The notes below the pieces were generated by a model. The model did not search any database, was not told where the DNA came from, and saw only the letters and a program-made list of their open reading frames with translations. This document shows positions 22,321 to 34,309 of a stretch of DNA of 64,000 nt, in pieces. The stretch lies in contig NEEC01000019.1 in NCBI GenBank assembly GCA_002189035.1, positions 1 to 64,000 on the forward strand, written 5' to 3'. This DNA is from Utricularia gibba. Lineage: Eukaryota > Streptophyta > Magnoliopsida > Lamiales > Lentibulariaceae. The position numbers were made by a program, and so were the translations under genes. Every line of letters starts with the position of its first letter. The first letter of the stretch is position 1.

Positions 22321-23450
22321 TTACTTTGATTGATCATCACACCTTTAGCTATTCCCCTCCACTCTTGGAACAACTTTAAACCATAGAGTCATGCTACTGT
22401 AATTTGAGAAAAGATAGACATGCATGAAGTAAAGAAAGATCATTTGAGTGTAAAATCTTGAAAAAAAGAACATAACCACATTGTGAGTCACATAGTCTAT
22501 CTTTGCCCAAATCCCTTGACCCTTTGGCTTAGGCATCAACTCCATGTTTTAGGAGTTGGGTCATGTATTGTCTAAGTTTATCAGTAGTGATCAGAAGAGC
22601 CACCGACCAACTACCACCTCCATACCAAGACAATATCATTCATAAACATGTTTCCCGCATCTTTCTTGTTTGGCTTACCCCATAAGGATACCTCAAACAT
22701 GTCTGACATGATTACCCTTGAATCCCAGGGTTAAAACCATGTTGCTAGGAGTGGGGTCCACACCCCCTCACCCTTTTATAACATATGTTCACATAGCACA
22801 TATACAAAGAACATTGAGTATTTCATTAACTTGAAAAGTGGAAAACATGTTTGAAAAATGACCAACAAGGGCATGTAATCCTTAAAATAAACAATTAAGG
22901 TTAAAAAAAGAGGATTATAGGGACTCAAATAATTTTTGAACACCAACCAACAAAAGGAAGAATGATTTCAAAAGAGCATGCTCTTTTGTACCTTTCAGAA
23001 TAGTGAAGAACAAGAGATGAGAGATGGGTTTACAAAACAGGAGGAACACCCTTCAAAAATAAAAAAGAGAACACATAAGCACATAGCCACATTTTGTTCT
23101 AGCAAAAATGAGAAACATGTTTCTAACAAGGGTTAGTAGCATTCATCCTACTTACCTTATTCCCTACAAAACACTCCTTTCTTATAGGTGAACTCACGAA
23201 ATCCCTTCCTCTTCTAGTATATCCTCTAATTCCTTCCTTGTACACCTCGGCTCCTTATGGTTTTCTTCAACACACACTGACCACTAGTATCAATACAGGT
23301 CACCATGTGGCTTTCTCCCTAATTAACACTGCAATCTCTTTCATAATCCCCATGCGGATGTGGATCCCATTCCTCATTGATTTTATAAATAATTATGATC
23401 ATTAGAGAGGTATGATGCTTAAGTATAGCACTAGACTGGATACCATAACA
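22321..23450 (-). mobile_element. LTR of family K (K3)
   Basis: Minus strand from TGTTATGGTATCC at 23450 down to the CACACCTTTAGCTATTCCCC block at about 22330. Parallel to K1 (7990-9154) in order and spacing of blocks; the distal end is missing. No gene. Confidence 0.6.
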
Positions 23451-23703
23451 CCTTGAATCTGTCAGCCTTGATGTCTTAATCTCTTCATCTCAGCCTAGCT
23501 CTATTCTTCGATTTATTTTGGAGGAGGTATGATGACAAAAGTTCTTGAGTTATTCATCCACATAAATGGATGAAGGATTAAGTCGCCATTCAGATTAACT
23601 CTCTTGATGCTACTCCCCTTAACCTACGTTCATGTTGGATAAACCTTCTAGATATGAGAAGGCTAAAGGAATTGTAGCCAAAGGGTCCACTCAAGTTGAA
23701 GAG
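23451..23703. other. No gene recognised
   Basis: About 250 bp between LTR K3 and LTR D1 with no supported feature. Confidence 0.3.
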
Positions 23704-23988
23704 TGTTGCGTGTCGTTTTCTCAACAAATTTTAAATATGTAAAACACAAAGGAGCATAGTACGAGTATAGATCTCAGGAAGTTGAGTTTTGCGAAAAGTG
23801 TTCTGTAAGAAACTTTAACAAAATGTCACGGTTTTGTAAAAGGGAGTTTTTGAAGTACAGAAATGAAAGTTACAACCTAAGTAATGGACCTTGACTATAG
23901 GTTGCAGTTCCTAGTAAGTAGACTCCATTTCCTCTTTTTGTCTAGTAAGTGCTTCTTCCTGTTCCTAATAGCTGGTTATAGGAGCAAG
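23704..23988 (+). mobile_element. LTR D (D1), left part
   Basis: From TGTTGCGTGTCGTTTTC to GGTTATAGGAGCAAG. It parallels LTR D2 at 57264-57610 (CAACAAATTTTAA, AAAACACAAA.GAGCATAGTACG, GGTTATAGGAG.AAG). It is interrupted by element E and continues at 28877. Confidence 0.7.
23984..23988. repeat. Target site duplication of element E (left)
   Basis: GCAAG directly before the 5' LTR of E, repeated at 28872-28876 directly after the 3' LTR. Confidence 0.9.
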
Positions 23989-24344
23989 TGTGAGGACCCC
24001 AACTCCCATGAAGGACCTTCTGGTATACAGCCGGAGATGCAGAGCAACAGGGAGCCGTGAAGAAAGGGAGGCTTAATTAGAAGCCACTGTGCCGTAATAT
24101 TTTGAGTAGGGTCATGCCTAAGACATTATATATGGCTCGACCGCTTTTGTAATGACAGTTTTCGATTTCTAGTGACCCACTCAGTTCTCGAAGCCCTCTT
24201 TGAGAATTTTTTGATTCCTCTTTCTTGTCGTCACGATAGGGAACAGGAAGAAGCACTCCTACCGGCAGCTGAATCCTGCTGAGTTCCTTGCTGAACGGCC
24301 GCGTACTCGCTCCCAAATGGCCCTCCAAGAAGAGGCCCCTGACA
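23989..24344 (+). mobile_element. 5' LTR of gypsy element E
   Basis: TGTGAGGACC to CCCCTGACA, 356 bp, matching the 3' LTR at 28508-28871 with about nine substitutions over the shared ~330 bp by eye (about 3%). The TTATATATGGCTCGACC promoter-like segment lies at about 24127. The first ~26 bp differ from the 3' copy. Confidence 0.9.
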
Positions 24345-24347
24345 ACT

Positions 24348-24359
24348 TGGTATCAGAGC
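24348..24359 (+). other. Primer binding site of element E (tRNA-Met)
   Basis: Exact TGGTATCAGAGC three bases after the LTR end. Confidence 0.9.
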
Positions 24360-24388
24360 AGTCGATTCCTTCGGTCTCCTCGGCATTC

Positions 24389-25310
24389 ATGGATCCAGAG
24401 CAATTCAAAATGTTGATAGATCAATTAGAGAGAATGGATTCGTTTCAGCGTATGCTACAATCACAATTGGACAAGCTGGTGAATCGGATGGAAACCTTAG
24501 AAGGTTGCACATGCCCGCAAGCTTCTGGGGGACGAAGCCCTGGTGGGTACCCGAGTACTCCACCTCCCGGAGAACAACGGACCAGTTCCTTTCAGCGGAG
24601 CTTCAAGGCTGCCCGCCTGGATGTTCCCAAATTTAACAGCAGTTCTGACCCTAACCATTGGGCGAACAAGATGGATTATTTCTTTGCATACCACCTGATT
24701 GCAACAGAGGAGGAGAAACTACAAATAGTTGCCACCAGTCTGGATGGATTCACACAATCCTGATTTATGAAACTCTCACGGAGCGCTCAACCCCTAACGT
24801 GGGAATTGGTTAGAGGGGATTGTTGCGAAACCTTTTCGGATAATGTGGCAGTCTCTGCTATGGCAGACTTGCTTGAACTTCGCATGGATCGGGATTTGGG
24901 GTCTTACAACGACCAATTCATTAATCTTTCTCTTCGTGTAGGCTTGTTGGATCCATCTCATGAAACGTCTATTTACTTGAAGGGCTTGCCCGACGCCTTA
25001 CGAAACCAAGTGCTACTAACAGAACCGCGAGATGTGAAGATGGCCATGCGGAAAGCCATAATTTTTGCGAAGAACAAGACTCTTATGCAGCCTATGTGAG
25101 AACGCTACGGGGACAGGGGCAAGGAAGAACGCTATACTGATCGGGGCAGGGATCTTCGGGGAACACCTTCCTCGAGGCACTCTCCAAATCCAAATCCCTT
25201 GAAACGCTTACCAAGAGAGGAATTTGAAGAACGCAGGGCTAAAGGATTATGTTTTAACTGTGATGAGCAGTTCAAACCAGGTCATAAATGCAAAAAGTTA
25301 TTTGTACTCG
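24389..25310 (+). pseudogene. Element E gag (capsid and nucleocapsid)
   Basis: Starts at MDPEQFKMLIDQLERMD (24389), the first ATG after the primer site. A heptad helix follows (MLQSQLDKLVNRMETLEG), then the capsid core with ARLDVPKFNSSSDPNHW and KMDYFFAYH. A stop at 24761-24763 (TGA where W is expected) and another at 25097-25099 interrupt it. The nucleocapsid knuckle CFNCDEQFKPGHKC (CX2CX4HX4-type spacing, slightly long) lies at 25249-25290, followed by the start of the protease region. In a live chromovirus this is one frame with pol. Confidence 0.9.
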
Positions 25311-27190
25311 AATTAGCCTCAGATGAAGGTGAGTCATTATACTCAGATGGGGAACAAGGCCCGGAATTATCATTGTTGGCAGCTATTGGGAGCTCCTCCG
25401 CACGGACACTCAAAATACCAGGAGAAATTAAGGGGAAGAAATTGATCTTCTTGGTGGACTCAGGTAGCTCTCACACATTCGTACGGGCCTCAATAGCTTA
25501 TAAACTACACTTATCAGTGGAACCTGTCAAGGGAGTTCAGGTAACCGTGGCTAATGGGGAAGCTATTCCTTGTGTGGGGATCGTGCGCAACTGCCCCCTT
25601 CGAATTGAAGACCATCAATTCCTTGTAGACATATACCTACTCAATGAATTGGGATATGATGGGGTTCTTGGAATTAATTGGTTAAATTCGTTGGGCACGG
25701 TGAAATGTAATTTCGAAGAGTTATGGGTCAGCTTTGAAGTAGGAGGGAAGAACTTTTTGGCACATGGCAGTGATAACGCTAGGGAGCTTTGGTCATTGCA
25801 CCATCTTGAATCACGTCTTTCCGATGACTTGGATCGAATTGTTCAGCGCATCTCTGAGACGTATGCTGTTATCTTCCAGGAACCACAAGGATTAGCTCTG
25901 GTGCGGTATTGTGATCATGGTATACACCTGCTGCCGGGCTCAAGAACAATAGCACGGCGACCATATCGATATCCTCAAACCCAAAAGACTGAGATTGAAA
26001 ATCAATGTGTCGAATTACTTTCCAAAGGGTGGATCCGAGAGAGTTCCTCTCAATTTGCAGCTCCGGTTTTATTGATCTCCAAGAATGATGGGGGATGGCG
26101 TTTATGCATTGACTACTGAGGCTTAAACTCTATTACTGAGAAGGTAAAATTTCCCATACCTACCGTGGAAGAATTGTTATCTGAGCTGAATGGGGCTAGA
26201 GTATTCACCAAACTGGATCTTCGCTCGAGCTATCATCAAATACGAATAAAGGAGCAGGACATCCACAAGACCGCCTTCCAGATGCACAATGCTCATTATG
26301 AATTCATCGTGATGCCGTTTGGACTTACAAATGCTCCTGCTACCTTTCAGTCTCTCATGCATCATATTTTTAGACCATATTTGCAGAAATTTGTTATTGT
26401 GCTCTTTGATGACATCCTAGTTTTCAGCAAGACCGAGTTGGATCACTTAGATCACTTGACGCGTCATTGACCTCCTACAAGCAAATCACCTCTTCGTGAA
26501 GAAGTCTAAATGCTTGTTCGCCGAGACTGAAGTGTCATACTTGGGACACGTGGTAGGCAGGGATGGGGTGAAGGTGGACCCAGCAAAAATACAGGCCACT
26601 AAGGAGTGGCCGAGACCTCGGACAACCAAAGGCTTGCGAGGATTCCTAGGCCTCACAGGGTATTACCGCCGGTTTATACAGCATTTTAGCATAAAGACAA
26701 CAACCCTCACAAGTTTGCTGAAAAGGAACAGCTTTAAGTGGTCACCTCAGGCTGAGGAGGAATTTATGGCCCTCAAATTGGAATTGACGCAAGCCCCTGT
26801 TTTAATTGCTTCAGATTTTTCACAAGAGTTTACATTGGAATGCGATGCTTCAGACATGGGAATTGGGGCGGTTCTCCATCAGGGGCACCCCATCGCCTAC
26901 TATAGCAAACAGTTGACACCAACCCAACAGCTCCTTGCAGTGTATGAGAAAGAAATGATTGGCCTGGTTTATTCGATCAAGCATTGGAGGCATTACCTAT
27001 GGGGCAGGCACTTTAAGGTTCGAACGGATCATCAGAATTTAAAATTTTTACAACAGCAGAAATTGGTGACGCCATTCCAGCAAAAGTGGTTGGGGAAGCT
27101 GTTAGGTTTTGACTTCGAAATAATATACATACCTGGCTCCAGTAATCAGGCTGCAGGCGCCTTGTGCCAGAGGGATCAAGAGGAAGTGGA
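25311..27190 (+). pseudogene. Element E protease, reverse transcriptase and RNase H
   Basis: Protease active site LVDSGSSHTFV at about 25453. RT begins near 25960 with YRYPQTQKTEIE and SSSQFAAPVLLISKNDGGWR; a stop (TGA at 26117-26119) replaces Arg in the CIDYRGLN-type motif. It continues with [31 protein letters not shown]-type sequence and the catalytic box as [11 protein letters not shown] frameshift near 26460 precedes KKSKCLFAETEVSYLGHVV, LRGFLGLTGYYRRFI. RNase H has TLECDASDMGIGAVL, YEKEMIGLVYSIKHWRHYLWG and RTDHQNLKFL, all motifs present. Typical chromovirus order. The stops are mostly C-to-T or G-to-A changes. Confidence 0.92.
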
Positions 27191-28440
27191 GCTGGCTCAA
27201 ATATCGTTACCACAACTTGACCTTCGGACCCAAATAAAAAGGGCACAGGAGATGTCGGCCGCCACTCAAGAACGCAGAAGTCTCATACGTCAGGGGACAG
27301 ATGGAGGTAACTGGAAATTTATCCAAGGAATTCTTTATTTTAAGGATCGGCTTTATGTGCCAGTGGACTCCGAATTACCGAAACATATCATTATTATGAT
27401 TCATGATGCTCATCATGAGGGGTACCCCAAGACACTCCATCGCGTATCTCGTGATTTTTATTGGCAGGGCATGAAGGCACAAATTCAAGAATTTGTAAAA
27501 AGGTGCGATGTGTGTCAAAGGAACAAATCCAAGCAGAGGAAACCGGCTGGCATGTTACAACCTTTGGCTATCCCGAATCAGGTATGGGCCGATGTCTCAA
27601 CGGACTTCGTATAACCTTTAGCGATAAGATATTCACTGGTACATTCTGGAAGGAATTGTTGGGAATGCTAGGTACAAAGCTATGCTATTCGACAGCCTAC
27701 CGTCCTCAATCGAATGGTCAAACCGAGGCTGTCAATAAAATCATGGAAACATACCTAAGATGTTTCACTAGTGACAAGCCTACTCAATGGGCGAACTGGC
27801 TATCTTGGGCCAAATACTCGTACAACACCAGTCTTCAGAGCAGTATCAGTATGATGCCATTTGAAGTGGTGTATGGACGGCCTGTACCTAAGATTATTCC
27901 GTATGAAAAGGGGAATTCCAGGGTATTGGCAGTGGATTTAGAACTCCGAGCCCACGATGCGATCCTACGACTTTGTAGAGAGAGATTGAATCATAGCCAA
28001 CAGTTAATGAAAAGTTATTATGATCACAAGCATCGACATTTGGAGTTTCCAAAAGGAGAGTTAGTTTTATTGAAGGTTCTAGTTAGTTTTAAAAGGAGAA
28101 TATCTGGGGGGACGAAGCTGACCCCAAAAATATTGTGGACCTTACAAGGTGATCAAAAAATAGGACAGTTGGCTTATAAACTGGAGCTGCCGCTTGGAAT
28201 CAAAATCCATCCAGTGTTCCACATCAGCTGCCTAAAGAAATTTTTTGGGGACCCCAAGGCTGTTGTAGTACCTATTCCTGATCAAGAAGAAGAAGAGGAT
28301 CCCATACAGCCGCAGGCGATTCTGAACACGCGTGTGCAGAATGGTAACAAGGAGAATCTGGTGCACTGGAGAGGACTGTCTCCTGCAGATGCCACCTAAG
28401 AGGATCTAGGGACTCTGTTGAATCAATTTCCTGAATTATC
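27191..28440 (+). pseudogene. Element E integrase with core deletion, plus chromodomain-like end
   Basis: The zinc-binding domain is intact: HDAHHEGYPKTLHR and CDVCQRNKSKQ (H-H-C-C). After VWADVSTDFV (27580-27612) the central core is deleted and the frame shifts to SDKIFTGTFW, so the first two catalytic Asp segments are gone, while the Glu segment AYRPQSNGQTEAVNK remains (27700). The C-terminal part has YYDHKHRHLEFPKGELVLLK, AYKLELP and IHPVFHISCLKKF, then NTRVQNGNKENLVHWRGLSP with a stop replacing Trp before EDL, as in a chromodomain-type tail. The enzyme could not integrate DNA. Confidence 0.9.
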
Positions 28441-28507
28441 TTCTACGTGGACCGACCTAGCGGAAGCGAGGGAGCAACAGGGATGTAGAGCAACAGGGAG
28501 TCGGAGA

Positions 28508-28871
28508 TGTAGAGCAACATCTTCTCAATGCCCCATGAAGGACCTTCTGGTATACAGCCGGAGATGTAGAGCAATAGGGAGCCGTGAAGAAAGGGAGGCT
28601 TAATTAGAAGCCACTGTGCCGTAATATTTTGAGTAGGGTCGTGCCTAAGACGTTATATATGGCTCGACCGCTTTTGTAATGACAGTTTTCGATTTCTAGT
28701 GACCCACTCAGTTCTCGAAGCCCTCTTTGAGAATTTTTTGATTCCTCTTTCCTGTCGTCACGATAGGGAACAGGAAGAAGCACTCCTACCGGCAGCTGAA
28801 TCCTACTGAGTTCCTTGCTGAACGGCCGCGTACTCGCTCCCAAACGACCCTCCAAGAAGAGGCCCCTTACA
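28508..28871 (+). mobile_element. 3' LTR of element E
   Basis: Ends at CCCCTTACA, with GCAAG after it. The start is inferred at TGTAGAGCAACATC (28508), which makes it 8 bp longer than the 5' LTR because the first ~34 bp differ; homology is clear from 28531 on. The phrase GATGTAGAGCAA occurs three times around the LTR start (28473-28575). Confidence 0.85.
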
Positions 28872-28876
28872 GCAAG
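28872..28876. repeat. Target site duplication of element E (right)
   Basis: GCAAG, identical to 23984-23988. E spans 23989-28871, 4,883 bp. Confidence 0.9.
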
Positions 28877-29151
28877 AAATAGCCTACTCTTCCTTACACT
28901 CTGATTGACAAGAAGGCATAAGGTCACTACCTATCCACTATCGTCAATTGACAAGGAGGAATAGCCTCATGTGATTCCCCCTTTGACAATTAAGAAGACA
29001 AGAGGATTGACGTCAATTAACTTCAAAATTGAATTATGCGCATGTGCTTAGCTGTTGCCAATGACCAATGTCACTACCTGTACACTATCGTGGTAACTTG
29101 GTCACAAACAATTCGCTACTTCCCTCGAACCGGTTGGGTTGAAGTTGGTGC
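28877..29151 (+). mobile_element. LTR D (D1), right part, truncated by LTR A1
   Basis: Continues D1 with CTTCCTTACACTCTGATTG, AAGAAGGCA, AATAGCC and GTTGCCAATGACC, parallel to 57612-57790 in D2. It stops at GAAGTTGGTGC, where LTR A1 starts. The remaining ~850 bp of LTR D are absent. Confidence 0.7.
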
Positions 29152-30612
29152 TGTTAGTGTATGTGTTCTAGAGACAATCAACTCATTGGAAAATCTTATC
29201 TTTTGATATTTACTTTGAATTGTGATCAAATTTATTTCATTGATAAAATTCTCTACTTGATCTATGTGCTATAGAAATTATGATGAGATCATAATGTGAG
29301 ATTCTTCAAGCATTTATGTTCAACTTAAAAACTCCCTGGCTAGAGTGCTTGTGAAATGAGAATATCACAAATACGGATAAGCTAGCACACATTGAGTTCT
29401 ATAAACTGTTTAGGCAATAGTTCTCACAATTGATGTAATGAGATTACTAGAACCTATGTGTGGGTGTCGATTAGAGAATCGATTCACTGGATAACTCATC
29501 TTCGAGATGCTACTATGGGAAGCTAACCAAGTGTCAGTAGCAAGATCTCGAATATGACAGCCGTGCAAGTAAGCTTAGACTTGAAGTCAACAAAGTTATC
29601 TTGATCTTAAGCTCACATTGTCGCTTATTACTAATGGGAGTCTAACCATGACTTGCCTAGTATGGATGAGTAGAGATGTGACTCCTTAAAGTTGGAGATA
29701 GTTGATTGATCAATAAAGGATTCATCACTCAAGTTAGCGATGAGATCATATCTCAAGTAATTACATCAAAGTCTAATGGTAAGTACTGAGCCCATGGTAA
29801 TGACACTTGAATTGTTTGAGTAGGTCATTGAGTGTTAGTGCTTGAATGCAATTATAAGTTCGATACATCAGCAAGACACACCCATGTTTTGGTATCGAAT
29901 GAGATATAAGTATGATGAAAGCTGTTCATTGCATGGTGGCTGGTCATGGAAAGGCTCAATCAATTCACCTGATTATTCTTTAATCTTGGGGATCATGATA
30001 TGTTGCTAGACATCACTCATGATCGATAATGATGGATTTGATTAATTAAGAGGTAATTAATAAATCCATTATTACGGCCTTGATTGAGGAAGCCTATAGG
30101 GTCACACATAATAGTGGACTCACTCATCGATATAAAATAGAATGACACAATTACATGAGATGTAATTGGTAAAGTGGATAAATCAAATAGAGAGTTATTT
30201 TGAGATTAATATTGATTAAACTCAAAATAAAAGATCTCATATAGATATGATTTGATATGTCACAAAATATCTATCAAAAGATTTAGATATTGAGATCTGC
30301 TCGAAGGTCTTTTGTGTTCTCTGAGACTTATCCACAAGAAGACATTTTTCTCTATTAGCACCTGAGAAATTCGACCAGTATTCAAGAGCCTTGAGAAGGT
30401 TATCGACAGAGTGCTCCACGTGTGGATACGATAGAGGCCGTCTGCTATTGGCGGTTGGTGAACAACGGAGTCATGTGAAAGGTACTTTGAACATCCCTTC
30501 GTCTGATATATACCGTATTCCAAGATCTGTGATTGGGGTTTCTCAAAATTTTTAAAATTCCGTTGTTTTTTAGATATATACCGTAATTTGAACGACTCGA
30601 GAATTCCCATTT
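29152..30612 (+). mobile_element. LTR A (A1)
   Basis: TGTTAGTGTATGTGTTCTAG start; more distal features are GATATAAAATAGAATGAC, GTGCTCCACGTGTGGATAC and AAAATTCCGTTG near 30555. Compared with A5 (63186 onward, minus) the end should fall within about 30580-30616. No pol or gag follows, so it is a solo or truncated LTR. A copia origin is suggested by the AAAATTCCGCTG type end seen in A5 but is not proven. Confidence 0.7.
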
Positions 30613-33600
30613 ATCAGCTATAAAGAAAGCCCCTTATCATCCTCCTTGCATTTATTGCACACTATTCAAGCATTTATGTCAAGTTTTCACTTTGCTATTT
30701 CTATTCGGACACTCAGTCTTAGGTCAGTATCCAAACACTTGGGCCTATGCTGCTGTTTGAGTGCTCACTCTCAGCCTTGTGTGTCCACAGAGTTAACTAT
30801 GCTATCTTCAAGCCAATTCCTAGATACCAGGTAAACTAGAGTCTTTGAGCTCTCTACATATACTAGGCTCGTCACTATTTTCCATGGACACTTAGGACTT
30901 TTTTCCTCTTCCTCAACTACTAAGTCTCTCATGCATGGGTTCTTGCTATGTCATTTGTGATTACTGAACCTTCTTCGAGTTTAACATGCACTTTCTATTC
31001 GAGTTTTCAATAAAAGAAAATATATTTACAGAGAGTCCATGCATAAGTCTTCTACACATGAAGAAAGCTTTCTAACAGACAATTCATACTTAGATATTCT
31101 TTATAAGAAAGTACCTTCTTGAGCAACTCTCATTTGTGTTTTCTATACATCATCAATCATAAAATAAAAGCAAGATCCAGTTCTATCACATACTAGTATT
31201 CCTAGCTCGAAAGAGAAGCCTAGTTTGCTCTCACGCTAAAAGCATTCAGTAAAAAAGTGTTCTTTATCTCTAGTTTGTGTTACTCTTTCCTTATCCTAGA
31301 AGCTCTACTAGGAAAAATCTCATTTGATGTGTTTGGGAGTTATTGGGGAACTCCTTCCTTTGTTGCCAAAAGAAAAATATCCTCTTACACTTTTTTGTCT
31401 AACGTGTAAAGTTGTGTAAGACTTCTTCTTTTTTACTTACAGTCAGCTATCTTGTCTCCTCCCATTCACATTTTTCTTTTGCCACTAGTCATTAAATTTG
31501 AATGGTTTTTTTCCACTTTTTCCTCATGCTCCCTTGGTCTTAATAGATTATATGTCATATTGATTTTGCAAATAAATTGTTATTGAGTTGATCCTAGCCT
31601 TAATGCAAAAAACTTATGAGAGTGGGCCATAAATTAAATCAATAATTTACTGTATTTTTACAAAAAGATAATGCAAACCATACCAAAATCATATTTCAGC
31701 ATAATTTGACTACTAGTGACTCTAGTTTCTTAACATAAAATCATAATGAATGTGTATTGTCATATTATGCTATGACAACATTAAATTTATCCCTGAATTC
31801 TGATTGAGACTAGCAAAATTCCAACTTCAAACTAAAACATGGTGATACAAATAACTAGTTTTCTTTTAAGATGCATGAAGAAATGGAGTGCTTGGATATG
31901 AAACAATTTACCATTCAAGTACGTATAGTCATTGTTCTCATGAGGAATGATTTCAAGAACTAAAAACATTTAACAATTATAATTTATGTATGATGGTATT
32001 GAGCAAACTCTCTAGCCTCCTTATTTCAATTTGATATCTTCTACTCTTACGAATTGATTAATCTCATCTCAAGCACTCGTCACTATGCCTTCACACTCTC
32101 TTTTACTCTGTGTGGTTTTTTTTTAAAGCAATAGGTCTCATCGTAATTCTTTTAGTGATGCTTTTTTATCCGATTTCTTTTTGTCTATTTTTTTGTTGGT
32201 AATCAATAGCCTAAATACAAACAAAAATATGCCAATTCACATTAATCTGAATTGCACTGCCTAGATTCTAGTAATCATGCTTGCTCTCAGGAAAAAAAAA
32301 TAAAAAAAAATGGTCATTCATTGTTCTCACAAGGTTTCAAACAAAGTTCATGCATCCTAGATATTATTTAAGAGAAAATTTTATTATAGGCAATAAGCTT
32401 ATATCCAATTTTCATTTTTTGTGTCAATTTTTTTTGTTTCATTAAAAGCATTAAACATATAAAAACCATTTCAATTTTAATTGATACCTAAAAAAATAGT
32501 TTTTTATTTCATTGAATCACTAGTACGATCGATTTCATTAAAACCATTAGTGTAGATTTTCAATTAAACATATCAAAATCATTACTAAAGCCATGAAATA
32601 TTTCAAAATGCTCCTTTTTCATCGAAGATTTCCAAATCCCTCCAAAAAACTTAAGAATTATTTCCATGTGTATTCCTTTTGGATTTCAACAACTGGATAT
32701 GCGATTGGAAAAGGGAATTGAAAATATCACACTTTTGCTTAAAAAATTGGATAAGATGTGGGAGTTTTTAAATTAAAATGAGAACAATATTGCATAAATT
32801 AAGAATTGAAATATGTTCCTTCGACTCGTTGCTATCATCCTTCCTTTGTGTTGTGATCCTCTTTCCTCTCCTCTACAGTTACTCCATTCCATGCTCATTT
32901 TCCTTACATTTGTCTAAAATCTACAATTTTCAGCATCTCACTTTCTAGGTCGTTCGGGATTCAGGTATGGAATGATTTTAATCTACAATAGTATGCTTAA
33001 TTACTTAGAAAATTGATCGATGACACTAAACTATTACATAATTACATCACTTTGGGATTGTTAATATCTTATCATACGTTTTCGGAATAAAACTTGCTTA
33101 TATATCAATTAATCATCGTTGTTGCTGTGTAATATTCGTTGTTTTCATATTTTTATTTTGTAGCATCATCAATGGTTTGTTATGTTATTGTGAAAATGAC
33201 TTGTTTGGCTATTTTTTTATCATTTTTAATTAAATATGTTGTCGTTTTATATACTATTTAGCTAGGAATTAATGTTGTTTAAATATGCATGAAGTCGCCA
33301 TGCATTGAAATCGGAGAACCTATTATATATAAAATAGAGTAGGTTAAACAGATAGAGGAAGAGTTGGATAGTTTTAGTGATTCCGTACTAAAACTTCATT
33401 TTAAATCCAACTCTAAAGATTGTAACATGGAAGGGGAGGCATACTTTACAAAATCATAGGACATGTACACTAAAGCAATTAAGTGAAGATCATATCATAG
33501 CATGTGGTCCATGCAATGTGAATAAGTCAATCTGATTGGGAAAAACCTTAGTAAAAAAGATTAGAAAAATTCCGAATATAAAAACAGGAAAATTCAAAAA

Positions 33601-33959
33601 CAAATTTAGGAGAATCTTTGAACATTTAGAACTAGAAAAGTGCATTTAACATCATTCATGGACATGATGTTGAACAATTTTGCATATTGTCCAGGTACGT
33701 AGCAGAGGTGAAATGAGCTAATCTGGAGAAAGCCTGTTTTATTTGAAGTGTGAATGTTTACCTGGTGGTAAAAAAACATTTAGTAAGATATGTGGTTGCC
33801 TTCAAGCTTGTAGAAAGACTTTTCTAAATTTCTGTAGACAATTGGTAGGGGTAAATCGGTATTTGTCAGTTGTAGTTGAGATTGATGCAAAAAACAACAT
33901 TTTCTATTGCTTGGGATGGGATTGAAGCGGAAAATGATGGAAATTGGACATGGTTCATT
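29154..33959. repeat. 4,806-bp direct duplication, copy 1
   Basis: Matches 45265-50070 base for base apart from about 19 differences in the first ~930 bp and about 2 in the remaining ~3.9 kb, counted by eye; net length is equal. It contains LTR A1, an unidentified 2.9-kb stretch and a MULE transposase fragment. Left flank is LTR D1; right flank continues MULE-like sequence. Confidence 0.95.
30613..33529. other. Unidentified AT-rich stretch within the duplication
   Basis: About 2.9 kb with no supported coding region; the same holds for 46723-49640. Open frames such as 30646-30834 have no recognisable family and no coding signal. It could be the 5' non-coding part of the MULE whose transposase follows, but no terminal inverted repeat is visible to me. 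Confidence 0.4.
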
Positions 33960-34010
33960 AGATTATTGGCAAAAGACATGAAAATCAATTGTAAAAATAC
34001 ATCTAAATTT
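33530..34010 (+). pseudogene. MULE (Mutator-like) transposase fragment, copy 1
   Basis: Part of a MuDR-type DDE transposase, which cuts and pastes the element. Legible motifs: LKCECLPGGKKTFSKICGCL, QACRKTFLNFCRQLVGV (family: ACK.GFL.GCRPIIG.D), VVEIDAKNNIF with a shift into TTFSIAWDGIEAEN, and NWTWFIRLLAKDM (family: W.WFL..L..DL). The first catalytic Asp region (GVNRYLSV for GVDGCFL) is lost. Decayed by frameshifts and cut off after LLAKDMKI; no SWIM finger or C terminus. Confidence 0.75.
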
Positions 34011-34309
34011 AAAGAGTATCCGGAAAAATTTTTGAATGTTGTTTTACTTTTGAAAAATAAAAAGTACAAATATAAATTATTTAAAGAAAATAGAAATAGA
34101 AATAATGTGTTTTGAAAAAATTACAGAAATTAATTGAAAACTATTTTTCAAATATGATAATATTCTATAAAAATTATTTTAGACTAGCAAAAATAGTAAT
34201 AAATAATAAATTTCATAGTGAGATAACCATACATAATTAAATAATAAAATTCGACATAATTAACTCATAAATTAAACTCAACTAAACACTCCTAGTATGA
34301 TTTTTCCAA
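34011..34309. other. AT-rich spacer, no gene
   Basis: Very A/T-rich, with many AAATA and TAATAAT runs. It separates the MULE scrap from the Harbinger pseudogene. Confidence 0.4.

Noticed and set aside
30646-30834. Small ORF repeated identically at 46757-46945
   Set aside because: The identity comes from the 4.8-kb duplication, not from selection. No domain or signal is visible, and the frame is short.
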